A DNA stretch of 64,000 nt from the NCBI GenBank assembly GCA_035610365.1, contig CM069432.1, forward strand, positions 114,409,529 to 114,473,528. Direction: 5' to 3'. Below are positions 23,194 through 34,374 of the stretch, piece after piece. The stretch's first letter is position 1; every line of letters starts with the position of its first letter. Under the pieces are notes generated by a model, which was not told the DNA's origin, did not search any database, and saw only the letters and a list, made by a program, of their open reading frames with translations. This DNA is from Aquatica leii (Eukaryota; Arthropoda; Insecta; Coleoptera; Lampyridae). Made by a program: the position numbers and the translations under genes.

Positions 23194-23760
23194 TCATGAT
23201 CTAGAGTTGTTAGTGCGAACGTTGTGTTTACATTGTTTAACGATCGTGATAGACAAGCGGTCGATATGTGTCCTGTCTTCTTGCACGTGCATGCCGCACG
23301 CCTTTAAAAATGGACACTGCGCCGGAGGATACGATCCTAAACATCTGGCACAACTTTGTCTTTGATGCGGTGATTGTAATCGCGAACTTGACTGTGAATT
23401 TCGAAATTGTCGTCGATTACGAGAAACAGATCGGCGTCGATTTAGCGCTTTCGCGGTATGCTTGATATCGAGTTGCGAGGTCAGTTGTAATGCTGACTTC
23501 ACTTTGTCGCACGATACTAACGCCTCGCGCCTGTTCGTACGCGTTGGCGCGTCCTATAGCTAATTGTATAGTAAAGTTTTGGTCTTTCAGCAAACGACGC
23601 TGAAGAACCGTATCGCGTACATCGGAAATGAATCGATCGCGTATTAAACGATCAAGCATGGCTTCGTACTCACAATGATCGGTTATAGCTCGCAAGGCTG
23701 CCAAGTATCGATTTGCAGTTTCTACTTGACGTTGTAATTGCGATGCGAATATAACACAAC
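23194..23760 (-). pseudogene. Gypsy-A gag region with zinc knuckle
   Basis: The frame from about 23760 contains ANRYLAALRAITDHCEYEAML and LIRDRFISDVRDTVLQRRLL, the conserved core of retrotransposon Gag (capsid-like) proteins. After a frame change near 23420-23500 a Cys-rich stretch follows (CARCLGSYPPAQCPFLKAC), a zinc-knuckle-like nucleic-acid-binding tail. The gag start near the 5' LTR is not clearly readable. Gag would package element RNA. Confidence 0.75.
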
Positions 23761-24000
23761 TGATTGTTTTGACACAAAATGCTTTATGAGTGCCTGTCGT
23801 AATTGTTCTACCGTTTGTTCGGTGTATTTGTACGGTGCGATTATCGTACGTAACAGTTTGAATGCAGCGGAAACGATAACACTACAAAAAATTGATTGAT
23901 GCGGTTTGCAGAAAAGAAGACATTCAAATCAGTAATCGGACCATGTGCCCGGGCTATCAACGTCAAATGCAGGTATTGATCCAACGGCAATGTTGGATCC

Positions 24001-24014
24001 CATTCTCGTCGCCA
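24001..24014 (-). other. Primer-binding site of Gypsy-A
   Basis: On the coding strand, TTGGCGACGAGAATG directly follows the 5' LTR. TGGCGACGAG fits the 3' end of a serine tRNA of the type ending CTCGTCGCCA; this is from general knowledge of tRNA sequences. Confidence 0.55.
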
Positions 24015-24015
24015 A

Positions 24016-24340
24016 TGTTGTACCCGAGCGATTGGTTGCGTTATCAGCTTCAGAGATGTGCAGTGACACTGTTGGCCTTTTGGCCTTAGGCACTTGAGAC
24101 ATTTAAATGCGATTATTAACACACAGTTTATTAATCACCTTACTCATGTTCAATACATAAATAAATAAAAATGCAATTCCTGAAAAGGTATTCACATTAC
24201 AAGTGTAATTTTATAACTAAAAACAATATTTTAAATTTACCGTACTTTGATCCGTTATACGCTCACGTCTATGATAAGATAAGTAACGTTGCGCGTATAA
24301 CAATTCTCGCGAATGAGTTGCCTAGCTCGCAGATATGATA
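24016..24340 (-). repeat. 5' LTR of Gypsy-A
   Basis: Begins TGTTGTACCCGAGCG on the plus strand; shares TTTAAATGCGATTATTAA and long following blocks with the left LTR. Confidence 0.85.
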
Positions 24341-25141
24341 CTTTTGGTCAAGCAAACAAAAAAGATCTCGACGAGTAATCACTTATGTTAAGGTACTTTA
24401 CAATTCCCATGATTAAAGAAAGAGTAATAAAAACAAAGTTTATCGAGATTTTACAAAGTAAACAATACTTTTGATAATAAACAATCAATTTTCATAAATC
24501 TTTAAGAATTTTATTATAAAAAAAATTTTCGATCAAATTTAATATTTTGTAGTTTCTCAATCAAAACCTCAGTTGATTAATTGCACTTCTGCAAGCACCC
24601 TAAGAAGGTACAATACAAAACTTTGATTGCGTGATCATGTCGTTAAGTTTCGTCATTGGCCACAAAATCAATTGTTTTGCTGACAACATTGTCGAATCAA
24701 CAGGTACGAATCAGTTAACATTGACGTCAACTAACAGCATAGTTAACTTTGCTTTAGGCAACCGATCATAGATGTTTTTACTGTTGACAAGAATTTTTAT
24801 AGAAAAAACTCGATTACAGTCGTGAGTACAATTATTTTTATAAAGTTTTTATAGGCGAAGTCACCTCTTGCTAAACGCAATCCTGACTACCTAATCGTTT
24901 ATTAGTACCTTTAATTAATATACTGCAGATAAGTTTCCACTATTTTTTATTTTGCTGTGACGACATTTGGATAACTTTACTAGACTTTCTTTACAACTTT
25001 GGTTTGGAAGTTTAATTACAACTAAGAAACATTAAATAATAATATAATATTAAATGCTCATTAAGTATTATTAGGGTTTTAATAGCTTTACGACCTATTA
25101 AAATAATTACAACAAACAAGGAAGCGGTTCAACTACAGCGA
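24341..25141. other. Unassigned spacer right of Gypsy-A
   Basis: This should contain the continuation of the host piggyBac remnant if the nest is intact, but I could not recognise piggyBac protein here. AT-rich, no supportable ORF. Confidence 0.4.
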
Positions 25142-25478
25142 AGAATACAACTTACGAAGTGGTAGAAGAGGCGGGCAACTACAGCCTAAGACTTACGAAG
25201 AAGAGGTGGGCAACTACAGCCCAAGAATACAATTTACGAAGTGGTAGAAGAGGTAGGCAACTACAGTCTAAGAATACAATTTACGAAGTGGTAGAAGAGG
25301 TGGGCAACTACAGCCTAAGAATACAATTTACGAAGTGGTAGGAGAGGTGGACAAACTACAGCTTAAAATTACAAGTTACGTAGTGGTAGAAGAGGTAGGC
25401 AAACTACAGCCTAAGAATACAATTTACGAAGTGGTAGAAGAGGTGGGCAAACTAAAGTAGAAGAATACAATTTACAAA
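25142..25478 (+). repeat. Minisatellite with 47-48 bp unit, about 7 copies
   Basis: The unit is AATACAATTTACGAAGTGGT, then AGAAGAGGTGGGCAA(A)CTACAGCCTAAG. The last three units are 48 bp, two middle ones 47 bp, and the second is shortened. In one frame each unit reads EYNLRSGRRGGQTTA and a stop. YNLRSGR-like strings are common near the C-terminus of retrotransposon polyproteins, so the array probably arose by tandem duplication of a retrotransposon coding end. Confidence 0.85.
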
Positions 25479-25571
25479 ACGCAAAGGCAGAACATTCAAA
25501 AACCAATCCTTCCACAACAATCAGCTAACGAAATATGGCAACTCAATTTATTATTTTAGAGATGGCAATAT

Positions 25572-25896
25572 GTTAAAACATGAACAGTCATTTTTGATCA
25601 TAACATTTAAATTTAACCTGAACCTCTAAATTTTACAAACATAAATTATAAAATTCCTAAGTTGCAAACTTAATAATACAATTGTGATGTAATCCGATAG
25701 ACTCATTCCTTACAACGTTATAAAATGTATATCAGCAAATTCTTTACAATGTCATAGCATGTATTGTATATTAGCAAATTCTTTACAATGCCATAACACA
25801 TAAGCAATTATTTGTAATGTAAGCCAACAATGAAATAGTAAAATGTAGAACCAAGCAATTTGAACTGTATAAATAGTTTATTAATAAATCATCATT
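25572..25896 (+). other. Probable LTR remnant of another retrotransposon
   Basis: A purine-rich TTTTAGAGATGG string precedes TGTTAAAACATG at about 25572, and the segment ends with GTATAAATAG and AATAAATC, a TATA box and polyadenylation-like signal as in an LTR. It lies next to the minisatellite carrying a polyprotein-like C-terminus. The BEL element inserted at its right end. No second LTR copy is in the window, so this is inference. Confidence 0.4.
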
Positions 25897-25901
25897 CAAA
25901 G

Positions 25902-26105
25902 TGTTTGTGCGTATTTTTGACACTTCGGTGATATAGTTACATAAGGGACCTTAATGTGTTTTTAGTCAGTAGTATGGTCAGTAGTATCGCCTAACATGTG
26001 GTAGCGAACACACGAAACATTGTATTTAAATTAAGTTAGTGTTGCTGGTTTGTTTATATTCTTGTAATTAAAATAAATTCAAATACAGTCCGCTTTTATC
26101 GAACA
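25902..26105 (+). repeat. 5' LTR of BEL
   Basis: 204 bp, starts TGTTTG and ends AACA. It contains a duplicated AGTAGTATGGTCAGTAGTAT block. Confidence 0.97.
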
Positions 26106-26112
26106 TTTCTTT

Positions 26113-26130
26113 TGGTCCATTCGGAGCCGG
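26113..26130 (+). other. Primer-binding site of BEL
   Basis: TGGTCCATTCGGAGCCGG starts seven bases after the 5' LTR; the TGG start is as expected for pairing with a tRNA CCA end. I do not assign the tRNA. Confidence 0.6.
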
Positions 26131-26575
26131 ATCAGTGATCTAAATTAAATAGTGAAAGTTAATTACAAGTATAGACTGCAAACAGAGTTGAACAAAGATC
26201 GATTTACGGACGGTTGAAGAAACGAGTGAGAAAAAAAGTGTATATAAGGATACGAACTGTGTATGTCATAAGGTTAAGAAGTTTGACACATGTGTTTTTG
26301 GCGGATACCAGCGATACGGTTGAAGGAAGGTAGCAAGCAGAGCGGTATATCGAATAGAACGTGAGGTCCGACACAAAGTTGGAAAAACGAGTGAGAAGAC
26401 GAGGAAAGGGCGTAGACGTAGATGACAAGTGATTAATGGAGATTGACGAAAACGGTTCAGAACGAGCGAGACGGGCAGCGTTTTAACGAAGGACACAGAA
26501 TAACACCAACCAAATCAGGTACCAACATTCCTTATTTCCTTGTTTCATTTTCAATTATTTGTATTAATTTTCAAA
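26131..26575 (+). other. BEL 5' untranslated region
   Basis: No ORF of interest on the coding strand. The first good ATG for gag is at 26576, preceded by TTTTCAAA. Confidence 0.6.
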
Positions 26576-27349
26576 ATGAGTATAAAACAGTTAAGAACGG
26601 AACGGGAATCGTATAAACAAAATTTACAAATTTTTGGTGAATTTTTAAATTCTTTTGAGGCAAATCGAGTTATACAATTAAGATTAAGATTAGAAAAATT
26701 TGAGGGTATATTAAATGATTTTGAAAGAGTTCAATTAGAAATTAAACAAGATGAGGCTTGTATAAAAAAGGATCGGGACGAAAGAGTAGCATTTACAAAT
26801 TCTTATTTTGAAGCATTATCTAAAGGTAAGGAATTTTTAAAAGATAACAGCAACGGCTTCCCTGTTTCCGGAAATGAAAGTAATGCGTCCATAGAAGCAA
26901 AAATAAAATTACCACAATTAGTGTTGCCATCGTTTAATGGCGAACAGCGTAATTGGATTAGTTTTCGTGATAATTTCTTGGCGATTATTCATAATAATAA
27001 TACATTACCCGAAATAGAAAAGTTTAGGTATTTACGCGGGCAGTTGACAGGTGCAGCGGCTGTAGCTATACAAAGCTTACAAATAACCGAAGCAAATTAC
27101 CAAATTGCTTGGGATATTTTAAAAGAACGCTTTGAAAATAAACGACAGTCAGTTGAATTGCATATCGGGGATATATTGAATTTTAAAATCATAACAAAGC
27201 AGACATATAATGATATTCGCAATCTTTTAGATACTTTAACGGTAAATTTGAGAAGTTTGGATAGTCTAGGTGTAGATACCAGTTCGTGGGATGCGATTTT
27301 AATTCAAATTTTAGCAGGAAAACATGATGCGGTTAGTTATAAGGAATGA
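26576..27349 (+). pseudogene. BEL gag, N-terminal part
   Basis: ATG 26576 opens MSIKQLRTERESYK, a helical, coiled-coil-like N-terminus. LPQLVLPSFNGEQRNWISFRDNF and KFRYLRGQLTGAAAVAI followed by AWDILKERFENKR are hallmark gag motifs of BEL/Pao elements. TGA 27347-27349 interrupts; the same frame continues at once with YELPTLEEFKEFLKERC, which is also family sequence, so the TGA is a point lesion. The product would form the capsid around element RNA. Confidence 0.9.
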
Positions 27350-27595
27350 AGAGCGGTTAAAATAAAATACGAGTTGCCAACGTTAGAGGAATTTAAAGAG
27401 TTTTTAAAAGAGCGATGTCATTTGCTAGAAGGTATCTTTGCACGCGCGGATGGTATGAAAAACGTAAAAGAAAGGGTTGTATCGATTGCAGTACGTACGG
27501 AAGAAAAATGTTATTTTTGTAACGATATACATAGGTTATATATACGTTCCGTAAATTTGTGGCGCAATCGGTTAACTCGAGGAAAGACGCGGTAA
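27350..27595 (+). pseudogene. BEL gag, segment after the stop
   Basis: The same frame as the preceding block runs LPTLEEFKEFLKERCHLLE, then CYFCNDIHRLY, the first half of a zinc-binding gag end. After about 27545 this frame diverges from family sequence while another frame (from about 27559) becomes coding. A frameshift thus lies in the gag zinc region. Confidence 0.8.
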
Positions 27596-29382
27596 AAAGA
27601 TTAGGTTTATGTCTAAACTGTATGAATAAGGGGCATTTGGCTTGGCAATGTAAATCACGGGGTTGTTTTAAGTGTGGTCGTAAACATCATACTTTATTAC
27701 ACGAGGGATTATCGAGTATTAACATATCAACGAGAGCGACAGGTAACGGTGTAGTTGAAACAGCAGCGGGGGGAGCGACGCGTAGCGATGATTTTATTGC
27801 CACACATGATCGCAAATCGGAAACTGTGTCGATGGCAGCGACTAGAAATAGTTCAGCGAAGGAGATATTAACAACACAACAGGTAATCTTATCGACGGCG
27901 ATAGTAATTGTTGAGGGCGATCAAGGAAATGGGAAGGATTTACGAGCACTACTGGATTGCGCTACGCAATCATCGTTTATTACGGAAGAATCATGCGAAC
28001 GTTTGGGGTTAAGAAAGTATAAAAAATCGGTATCGGTGAATGGAATTGGAGATATAGCGAAAGGTGTCGTATATGCAGTCAATGTAAAATTAAAATCGAA
28101 ATGTTCAGATTTTATTAAAACTTTTGATTGCTTAGTTTTAGAAAAAATTACGAGAAATATTCCAACAGTGTCATATGCAGCTGCATTAGTGGAAATACCG
28201 TCAAATATACGGTTAGCGGACGAGAAATTTTATATAGAACGCGGTATAGATTTATTATTAGGAGCGAATATTTTTTGGGACATTTCGAACAGGGAACGTA
28301 TACAAATTAGTAGAGACGGACCGTTATTACAAAATACGCGGTTAGGTTGGATAGTAGCAGGTAGTTTGAACAATTACGAAGTTCAGTCTTTTAAATCGCA
28401 ATCGTTTTGCGCCTTATCTGAATCACTACAAAAATTTTGGAAAACAGAGGAATTATCAGAAGCTAAAATTAACGAAACAGAAATGGCGAATCATTGTGAA
28501 CAGAGTTTTATTGAAAACACATGGCGCAATAAAGTCGGAAAATTTATAGTAACGATGCCTTTAAAGGATAACGTACAAGGTGTTGGTAATTCACGGAAAC
28601 TAGCATTGAATCGATTGTTAATAACGGAAAAACGATTAAATAAAGATACAAATTTAAAAAACGAGTATAAAAATTTCATGAAGAAATACGTAGAAGCAGG
28701 ACATATGACCGGAATAATAGAATCTCCTGAACGCGAAAACAAAACGTACTACCTCCCACATCACGCTATAATTAAGGAATCGAGTCTCACAACTAAGTTA
28801 AGGGTTGTTTTTGACGCGTCGATGAAAACGGAAAACGGTGTATCTTTAAATGATATGCAATTAGTAGGTCCGAAGGTTCAAGATGATTTATGGGATATTT
28901 TAATTCGTTTTAGAAGCTTTAAATATGTTATCAGCGCCGATGTAGCTAAGATGTACTTACAGATACTTATTGATAAAAATCAACGTAATCTACAACGAGT
29001 TTTATGGAGTTTTGACGAGAAGAATGAAATCAAATGTTATACTATGAACACCGTCACTTTCGGGGTGTCATCGTCACGATGTTTAAAACAATTGGCTTTA
29101 GAAAATCAAGTTGCGCATCCGGTAGCAAGTTTGGCAATCTTAAACGGTTTTTATATGGATGATTTGTTAACCGGTGCAAATACTATTGCGGAAACTATAT
29201 TTTTACAAAGAGAAATAACCGATATATTAAATACAGCAAAATTTAGTTTAAGAAAATGGCTTTCAAACGATCGGCGAATAATAAACGGTTTAAACACGGC
29301 GCGTGTTGATCAAATAAGAGTGTTAGATGAGAATCAACCTAACAAAACTTTAGGTATTTATTGGCATGCACAAGAAGATTAG
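27559..29382 (+). pseudogene. BEL pol: zinc knuckle, protease, reverse transcriptase
   Basis: CLNCMNKGHLAWQCKSRGCFKC and HHTLLHE are the gag-pol zinc fingers. ALLDCATQSSFIT is the BEL-type (A17) protease site, with Cys-Ala after the catalytic Asp. The polymerase has YLPHHAIIKESSLTTKLRVV, FDASMKTENGVSLND, FKYVISADVAKMYLQI (motif A), VTFGVSSSRCLKQLA and LNGFYMDDLLTG (catalytic YMDD). TAG 29380-29382 stops the frame, which continues unchanged downstream. The apparent first codon is GTG, so the block is not an independent gene but continues gag. Confidence 0.93.
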
Positions 29383-30816
29383 TTGCGTTATTCAATTAAA
29401 ACCTTTAATAATGACGCAAACGTAACAAAGCGAATAGTTTTTTCGATAATTAGTCAGATATTTGATCCGTTGGGTTTGATTGGGACGGTGATTGTAGTTG
29501 GAAAGGTAATGATGCAACGCTTGTGGCAATTAAAAATTGGTTGGAACGAAACGTTACCGGCACAAGTGTTACAACAATGGTTTCAATTCAAAAATAATTT
29601 ACATTTTCTTAATCAAGTTCAAGTACCGAGGTTTGTATTAGGTGGACAAGAACGTAAGTTTGAGTTACACGGATTCTGCGATGCTTCGAGTATATCATAC
29701 GGTGCGTGTATTTATGCTAGGGCGTATGATGAAACGGGCCAAGTTAACGTTCGTTTAATATGTTCGAAATCGCGGGTCTCGCCGTTACAATTTTTAACTA
29801 TACCGCGCTTAGAGTTATGTGGGGCGTTGTTGTTGGCTCGATTAATGATACAGGTAGAACAGGCGTTCAACATCGGCCCAATAAGGAAACATTTTTGGTG
29901 CGATTCTACGATTGTGCTATGCTGGTTACAAGCTCCATCTAAAAGATGGAATACATTTGTATCAAATCGAGTAGCTGAAATACAGAATTTAACAAAAATT
30001 AAAAATTGGCGACATGTAAGCAGTCAAAATAACGCCGCAGACGTTTTATCGAGGGGTTGTTTACCTGAACAATTAAACGGAAACAATTTGTGGTTTAGGG
30101 GACCGGAATGGTTAATAAAAGAATCTAAGGATTGGCCTAATTCGGAAGTACTAGATATCGCAGGGTTACCAGAAGAAAGAAGAGAAAGGATTACACTAAC
30201 AACTATTACAAAGAAATGGAACTTATTTGAACGATTTTCACGTTTGAAAACGTTGAAAAGGGTTACTGCTTATATTCTACGGTTTATCGGAATATGCCAT
30301 AGAAATCGAAATTTTATAGTCGAAGCTTTAACGGGAGAAGAATTAAGAGAAGCATTACGAACCTTAATACGCATAGCACAGCAAGATATTTTTAAGGAAG
30401 AATTTGAGAGTTTAAGTAAGGGGAAAGCTATTCGGAAATCTAGTACATTAGCATCGTTAACGCCTTTCTTAGATGAACACGGTTTATTAAGAGTAGGAGG
30501 ACGGTTGCAAAGAGCACGTTTGGAGTATAAAACTACACATCCATACATCTTACCTAAAAGCCATCCATTGAGTTATTTAATTGCAACTCAATTACATTTA
30601 GATAACTTGCACTGTGGTCCACAGTTTTTGTTAGCATGTTTAAGACAAGAGTATTGGCCGATTGGCGGGCGTAATTTAGTAAAAAAGGTTTATCATAATT
30701 GCGTAAGATGTTTTCGTCTAAAACCTAAAGCATTATGGGTTCGCTCCAGGAAGAACGAGTCGTACCGTCACCACCGTTTTATAACTGCGGCGTTGATTTT
30801 ACGGGCCCGTATTTAA
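29383..30816 (+). pseudogene. BEL pol: connection, RNase H, start of integrase
   Basis: This continues the previous frame directly after TAG. FDPLGLIGTVIVVGK is the BEL connection motif. FELHGFCDASSISYGACIY and TIPRLELCGALLLARL, then FWCDSTIVLCWL, are RNase H motifs with catalytic acidic residues. TKNWRHVSSQNNAADVLSRG precedes the integrase zinc domain HLDNLHCGPQF and NCVRCFRLKPK (His/Cys pattern). Near 30735 the frame is lost and the integrase core continues in another frame. Confidence 0.93.
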
Positions 30817-31703
30817 TTAAAGATAAAAAATCGAGAGGGTGTCGGTCAATTAGGTGTTATATATCGTTATCTATCTGCTTTGTGACAAAGGTGATTCATA
30901 TTGAGCTAGTGGGAGATTTGACTACTGAAGGTTTTATACAAGCGCTGCGCAGGTTTATTGCACGTAGAGGTAAACCTAAAACGGTGTTTTCCGATAATGC
31001 CACTAACTTTGTAGGCGCTCGAAATGAAATTAATCGCATCATAAAAGAAATTAAAACGGAAAGAAAATTAAGAAACTTTTTTGCGGACGAAGGTGTTGAG
31101 TGGAAATTTATTCCACCGCATACTCCTCATTTCGGGGGACTCTGGGAAGCGGGGGTCAAATCAGTAAAATTCCATCTAAAAAGGGCTTTGGGAGCTTCGA
31201 GTTTAATTTACGAAGAGTTTTTAACGGTTTTAACTCAAATAGAAGCAATTCTTAACTCCCGTCCCTTGTATCCTTTGTCGTCCAACATTGTCGATTTAGA
31301 TCCTTTAACACCTGGCCACTTTTTGATTGGAAGAGCGCTCACATCGTTGCCCGATTCTGACTTGCAAGAAATTATGGAAAATCGTTTGTCTCGTTATCAA
31401 CGAGTGCAGAAAGTGTTCCAAACGTTTTGGAATAGATGGCATAAAGAATATTTAACTGGGCTGCACGAGAAAACTAAATGGAAAGGAGGAAGTACTAACC
31501 AGTTACGTGTTGGAGACCTAGTGATTCTGCATAACGATCACATGCCTCCGTGTCAATGGCGAATGGGGCGTATTCAGAAGCTGCATCCAGGGCAAGACAA
31601 CATAGTGCGGGTCGTTTCAATTAAAACGTCGAAAGGTGTAATTAAACGTTCAGTGCGAAAGGTTTGTGTTTTGCCTACCGTGAATCAAAACCAGTGCGCT
31701 TAA
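30735..31703 (+). pseudogene. BEL integrase core and C-terminal domain
   Basis: FYNCGVDFTGPY carries the first catalytic Asp, TVFSDNATNFVGA the second, and FIPPHTPHFGGLWEAGVKS the Glu. GHFLIGRALTSLPD and RYQRVQKVFQTFWNRWHKEY follow, then VGDLVILHNDHMPPCQWRMG, the DUF5641-like C-terminal domain of BEL integrases. The stop at 31701-31703 lies 33 bases before the LTR. This segment itself is uninterrupted. It would insert the cDNA and make the 5-bp duplication. Confidence 0.94.
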
Positions 31704-31724
31704 AAATGAAATGCACGCATTTCA

Positions 31725-31735
31725 CGGGGGGAGAA
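31725..31735 (+). other. Polypurine tract of BEL
   Basis: CGGGGGGAGAA lies immediately before the 3' LTR, the plus-strand primer site. Confidence 0.85.
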
Positions 31736-31939
31736 TGTTTGTGCGTATTTTTGACACTTCGGTGATATAGTTACATAAGGGACCTTAATGTGTTTTTAGT
31801 CAGTAGTATGGTCAGTAGTATCGCCTAACATGTGGTAGCGAACACACGAAACATTGTATTTAAATTAAGTTAGTGTTGCTGGTTTGTTTATATTCTTGTA
31901 ATTAAAATAAATTCAAATACAGTCCACTTTTATCGAACA
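31736..31939 (+). repeat. 3' LTR of BEL
   Basis: 204 bp, one difference from the 5' LTR. Followed by the duplication CAAAG. Confidence 0.97.
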
Positions 31940-31944
31940 CAAAG

Positions 31945-34076
31945 TAAAACTTCTTTGATCACTGACACTTGCTCTAGAATCTGATGTTGTTCAAATATTG
32001 ATTACCAGGGTAAGTGTCAAACTATTAAGTACGAAACAACATCGTGCTTAACATAGGGTTTTATTTCAATTGGCATTTTTTAATTTATATATATAAATTC
32101 TAAGCATTGGTTGTAATCGCAATTTGTTAACCATTAACAAAATTTGATGGCGGTGCCATTTCGTAGTTTAAGTTACTACATATTAAAGATAACTGTAAAT
32201 AACTATAAAAACGGAGATGAGCTAAAGTTGATTTTGAATGAGCGCAATTTTAAATAGTAAAACCACGGACAGCAGTAGCAGACGCACTCTAATGTATTTT
32301 CACATTTGCATCGACAAACTTTATAGCTATTACACAAATTTATTAACTTAGAGGTCTTTCAGGATTTTGTAACGTGTGGCGCTGTAATTGGTTTAAGTTA
32401 AAATGTTGCTATCATCCGTCTTACAAACATTCGCTTGTACGTTTTTCTTCAACTATATTAGCTTTTCTCGTTATATAGTACATATATGAATTGTAATGAT
32501 TTATTCCGGTGAGTTAGGCATACACAGCATATAATATCAAACAAAGTAATCTTTGATAAATAAGAAATCTCCACATCAAAATTTTTAATAATAAGTCTTA
32601 TTCTAAGCAAAGGAATAAGCAATAGAATAAGTATGGCATAGAATAAAAACAAAAGAAGCATAGAAAGGTTAGCGATGTAAAGCAACTGTAACTAATTATT
32701 ATCTAAATTTAAAAACTAATTACAATTATTTAATAATAACAAAAAAGTAGGTAATAAAAATAATAATAATAATAAAAGGAAATTACTTGATTTTCTTATA
32801 TAATAAAATATTGTCGTTCCTGGAAAGTTTACGGAATGTTATTTTTGTTGTTGTATAACCAATTTCTACTCACTTTAGTCATATAAGCTTTGTATTTAAT
32901 TTGTAAAATGTATTTAGGTCAACCTGTAATATAAAACAAGTTAAATTATAATAAAATACTAATTATCGTGTAGAGTAAGGTTAGGTAAGAAATATGTAGA
33001 ATTAACAGAAATAAAATAAAATGAAGAAGAAATGAAGAAATAGAAAGCAAGCTCATGATAAACTAAACTTGTAGAAAAGTAAATAAAACGAAACGGGACG
33101 TGAATGAACAAATTACAAAAAAAACTCAAGTGTGATAAAGAACAAGGTCATTGACCTAATTTAATAATTAAAAAATGCAGGTGTGCTAAAAAGAATAAGA
33201 AAGACAATTAGAAGCAAATCTTCGGAAAACTAATAAAAAAATTCTAAATTGTAATTACAGCTGCCAACTTTTAAAATAAAAAAAAACTAAAAGTTACCAA
33301 ATATTCGCGCCAAAAAAGTAGTAATTTTGGTACTTACACTAGTTCAGGGATGAAGAGATGGTAAACGATACAAATAAGGGTGGCGATAGCGATAAAGGCA
33401 TTCGATCATTTTGATTGATTCGATGTTTGTAATTCGATTAATTCCATTCAATTGCTTCTACGTTAAAATAATGATACTAATAAACTGTTCTGAAAATAAA
33501 CATTTGTAATTACATATGAGCAATAGATAAATGTAATTTAAAGAATCAAGCAAAACGTAAGCGCAAAAGTAAATAAATTGTCAGATCCTTGTCAAGCTAG
33601 AAGTATAAAAACAGAATGCCAACACAATACACCAATAGGTAATCTCAATTAAGATCGAAGCGACACTTGTGCTGTAAATAGAAACAAAAAAAAATAAAAA
33701 TTTAATGACACACAGTTTAAAATTTATTTGTTTTTTAGGTGTTTATAAGTGATTATAAAGTTGAATTAATAGTATTTCTATCATATTTAATGTTATTTTT
33801 GTTAGAATTAAGTGTAATAAGTTTAATTAAAACGGGTAATGTAAGTAAAATGTACCGGTTAAGTTATTTAAGTATGATTCGGTTGTATTAATTACAATAT
33901 AGGTTAATACAATATTACCTGTATATCGTCACAATCAAGTATTACAATTGAATATCATTATAATTATTATATTAAATAAAAAATATTTAGGTTTTTTTTT
34001 CGTCGATTGCTGTTTGTTTCAGGAGTAATATAAATCATTTGGATTAGTTACCGTAAACTGATTTAAAATGTATGTA
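31945..34076. other. Unassigned spacer
   Basis: AT-rich, no supportable gene. A TATAAAAA string at 33606 and an AAT microsatellite-like run at 32756-32776 are visible. No TE protein signature found. Confidence 0.4.
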
Positions 34077-34374
34077 CACTGCTTCAAAAAAGTAATTTGA
34101 CACTTTTAAGCGTGACCTACAAGGTAGGGAACCAAACTTACGTTATAACAAAACGCCTAGTTAAATTTGACAACATTGGCATTGTAGACATTACTTGCAG
34201 CGATATTACGAGGTTTCTAACCATTCTTTATAAGCACTGCCTTAAGCGTTTAAAGAACATGTTTTTTACCTGCAAATATTTATCTAAATTGTACCCTAAA
34301 GTTTTAAATTCTTCTATTTTTTATGTTCTTTGCTTAAGTAATAAAATTTTAATTGTTATTTATGATTAAATAAG
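34077..34374 (-). mobile_element. Tc1-like short element, copy A, first part
   Basis: After TA (34075-34076) the end CACTGCTTCAAAAAAGTAAT starts a block that matches the reverse complement of 46159-46393 closely over about 230 bases (for example GACAACATTGGCATTGTAGA). It breaks at the Gypsy-B insertion point and resumes at 38957. The superfamily is inferred from the TA and the CAGTG(TA)CTCAAAAA-type ends. No transposase can be read. Confidence 0.65.

Larger units (their letters stand above)
19453..24340 (-). mobile_element. Gypsy-type LTR retrotransposon (Gypsy-A), interrupted
   Basis: Two similar LTRs in direct orientation (19453-about 19774 and 24016-about 24340) enclose gag, protease, reverse transcriptase and integrase blocks on the minus strand. 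A primer-binding site starting TGGCGACGAG lies just inside the right LTR, and a purine-rich tract precedes the left one. Flanks CTCTT and CTTTT could be a 5-bp duplication with one mismatch. A pogo-like element sits in the middle, and the end of the polymerase, RNase H and the start of integrase are missing. The LTRs differ at many positions, so the insertion is old. Confidence 0.88.
25902..31939 (+). mobile_element. Full-length BEL/Pao retrotransposon
   Basis: Two 204-bp LTRs begin TGTTTGTGCG and end ATCGAACA; they differ at one base I could find (26092 G versus 31926 A). The 5-bp duplication CAAAG flanks the element exactly (25897-25901 and 31940-31944). Between them lie a primer-binding site, gag, protease, reverse transcriptase, RNase H, integrase with C-terminal DUF5641-like domain, and a polypurine tract. 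The coding region is broken by two in-frame stops and two frame changes despite the very young LTRs. A BEL/Pao element without envelope gene. Confidence 0.97.

Noticed and set aside
23171-23465. Plus-strand ORFs overlapping the Gypsy-A gag region
   Set aside because: They are antisense shadows of gag on the minus strand and show no motifs.
25142-25478. Regular repeats that superficially resemble a CRISPR array
   Set aside because: Units abut with no unique spacers and the sequence is eukaryotic; it is a minisatellite.
34097-34369. 90-residue plus-strand ORF before Gypsy-B
   Set aside because: The sequence is part of a dispersed repeat; the copy at 46.2 kb does not keep this frame open, so coding is unlikely.
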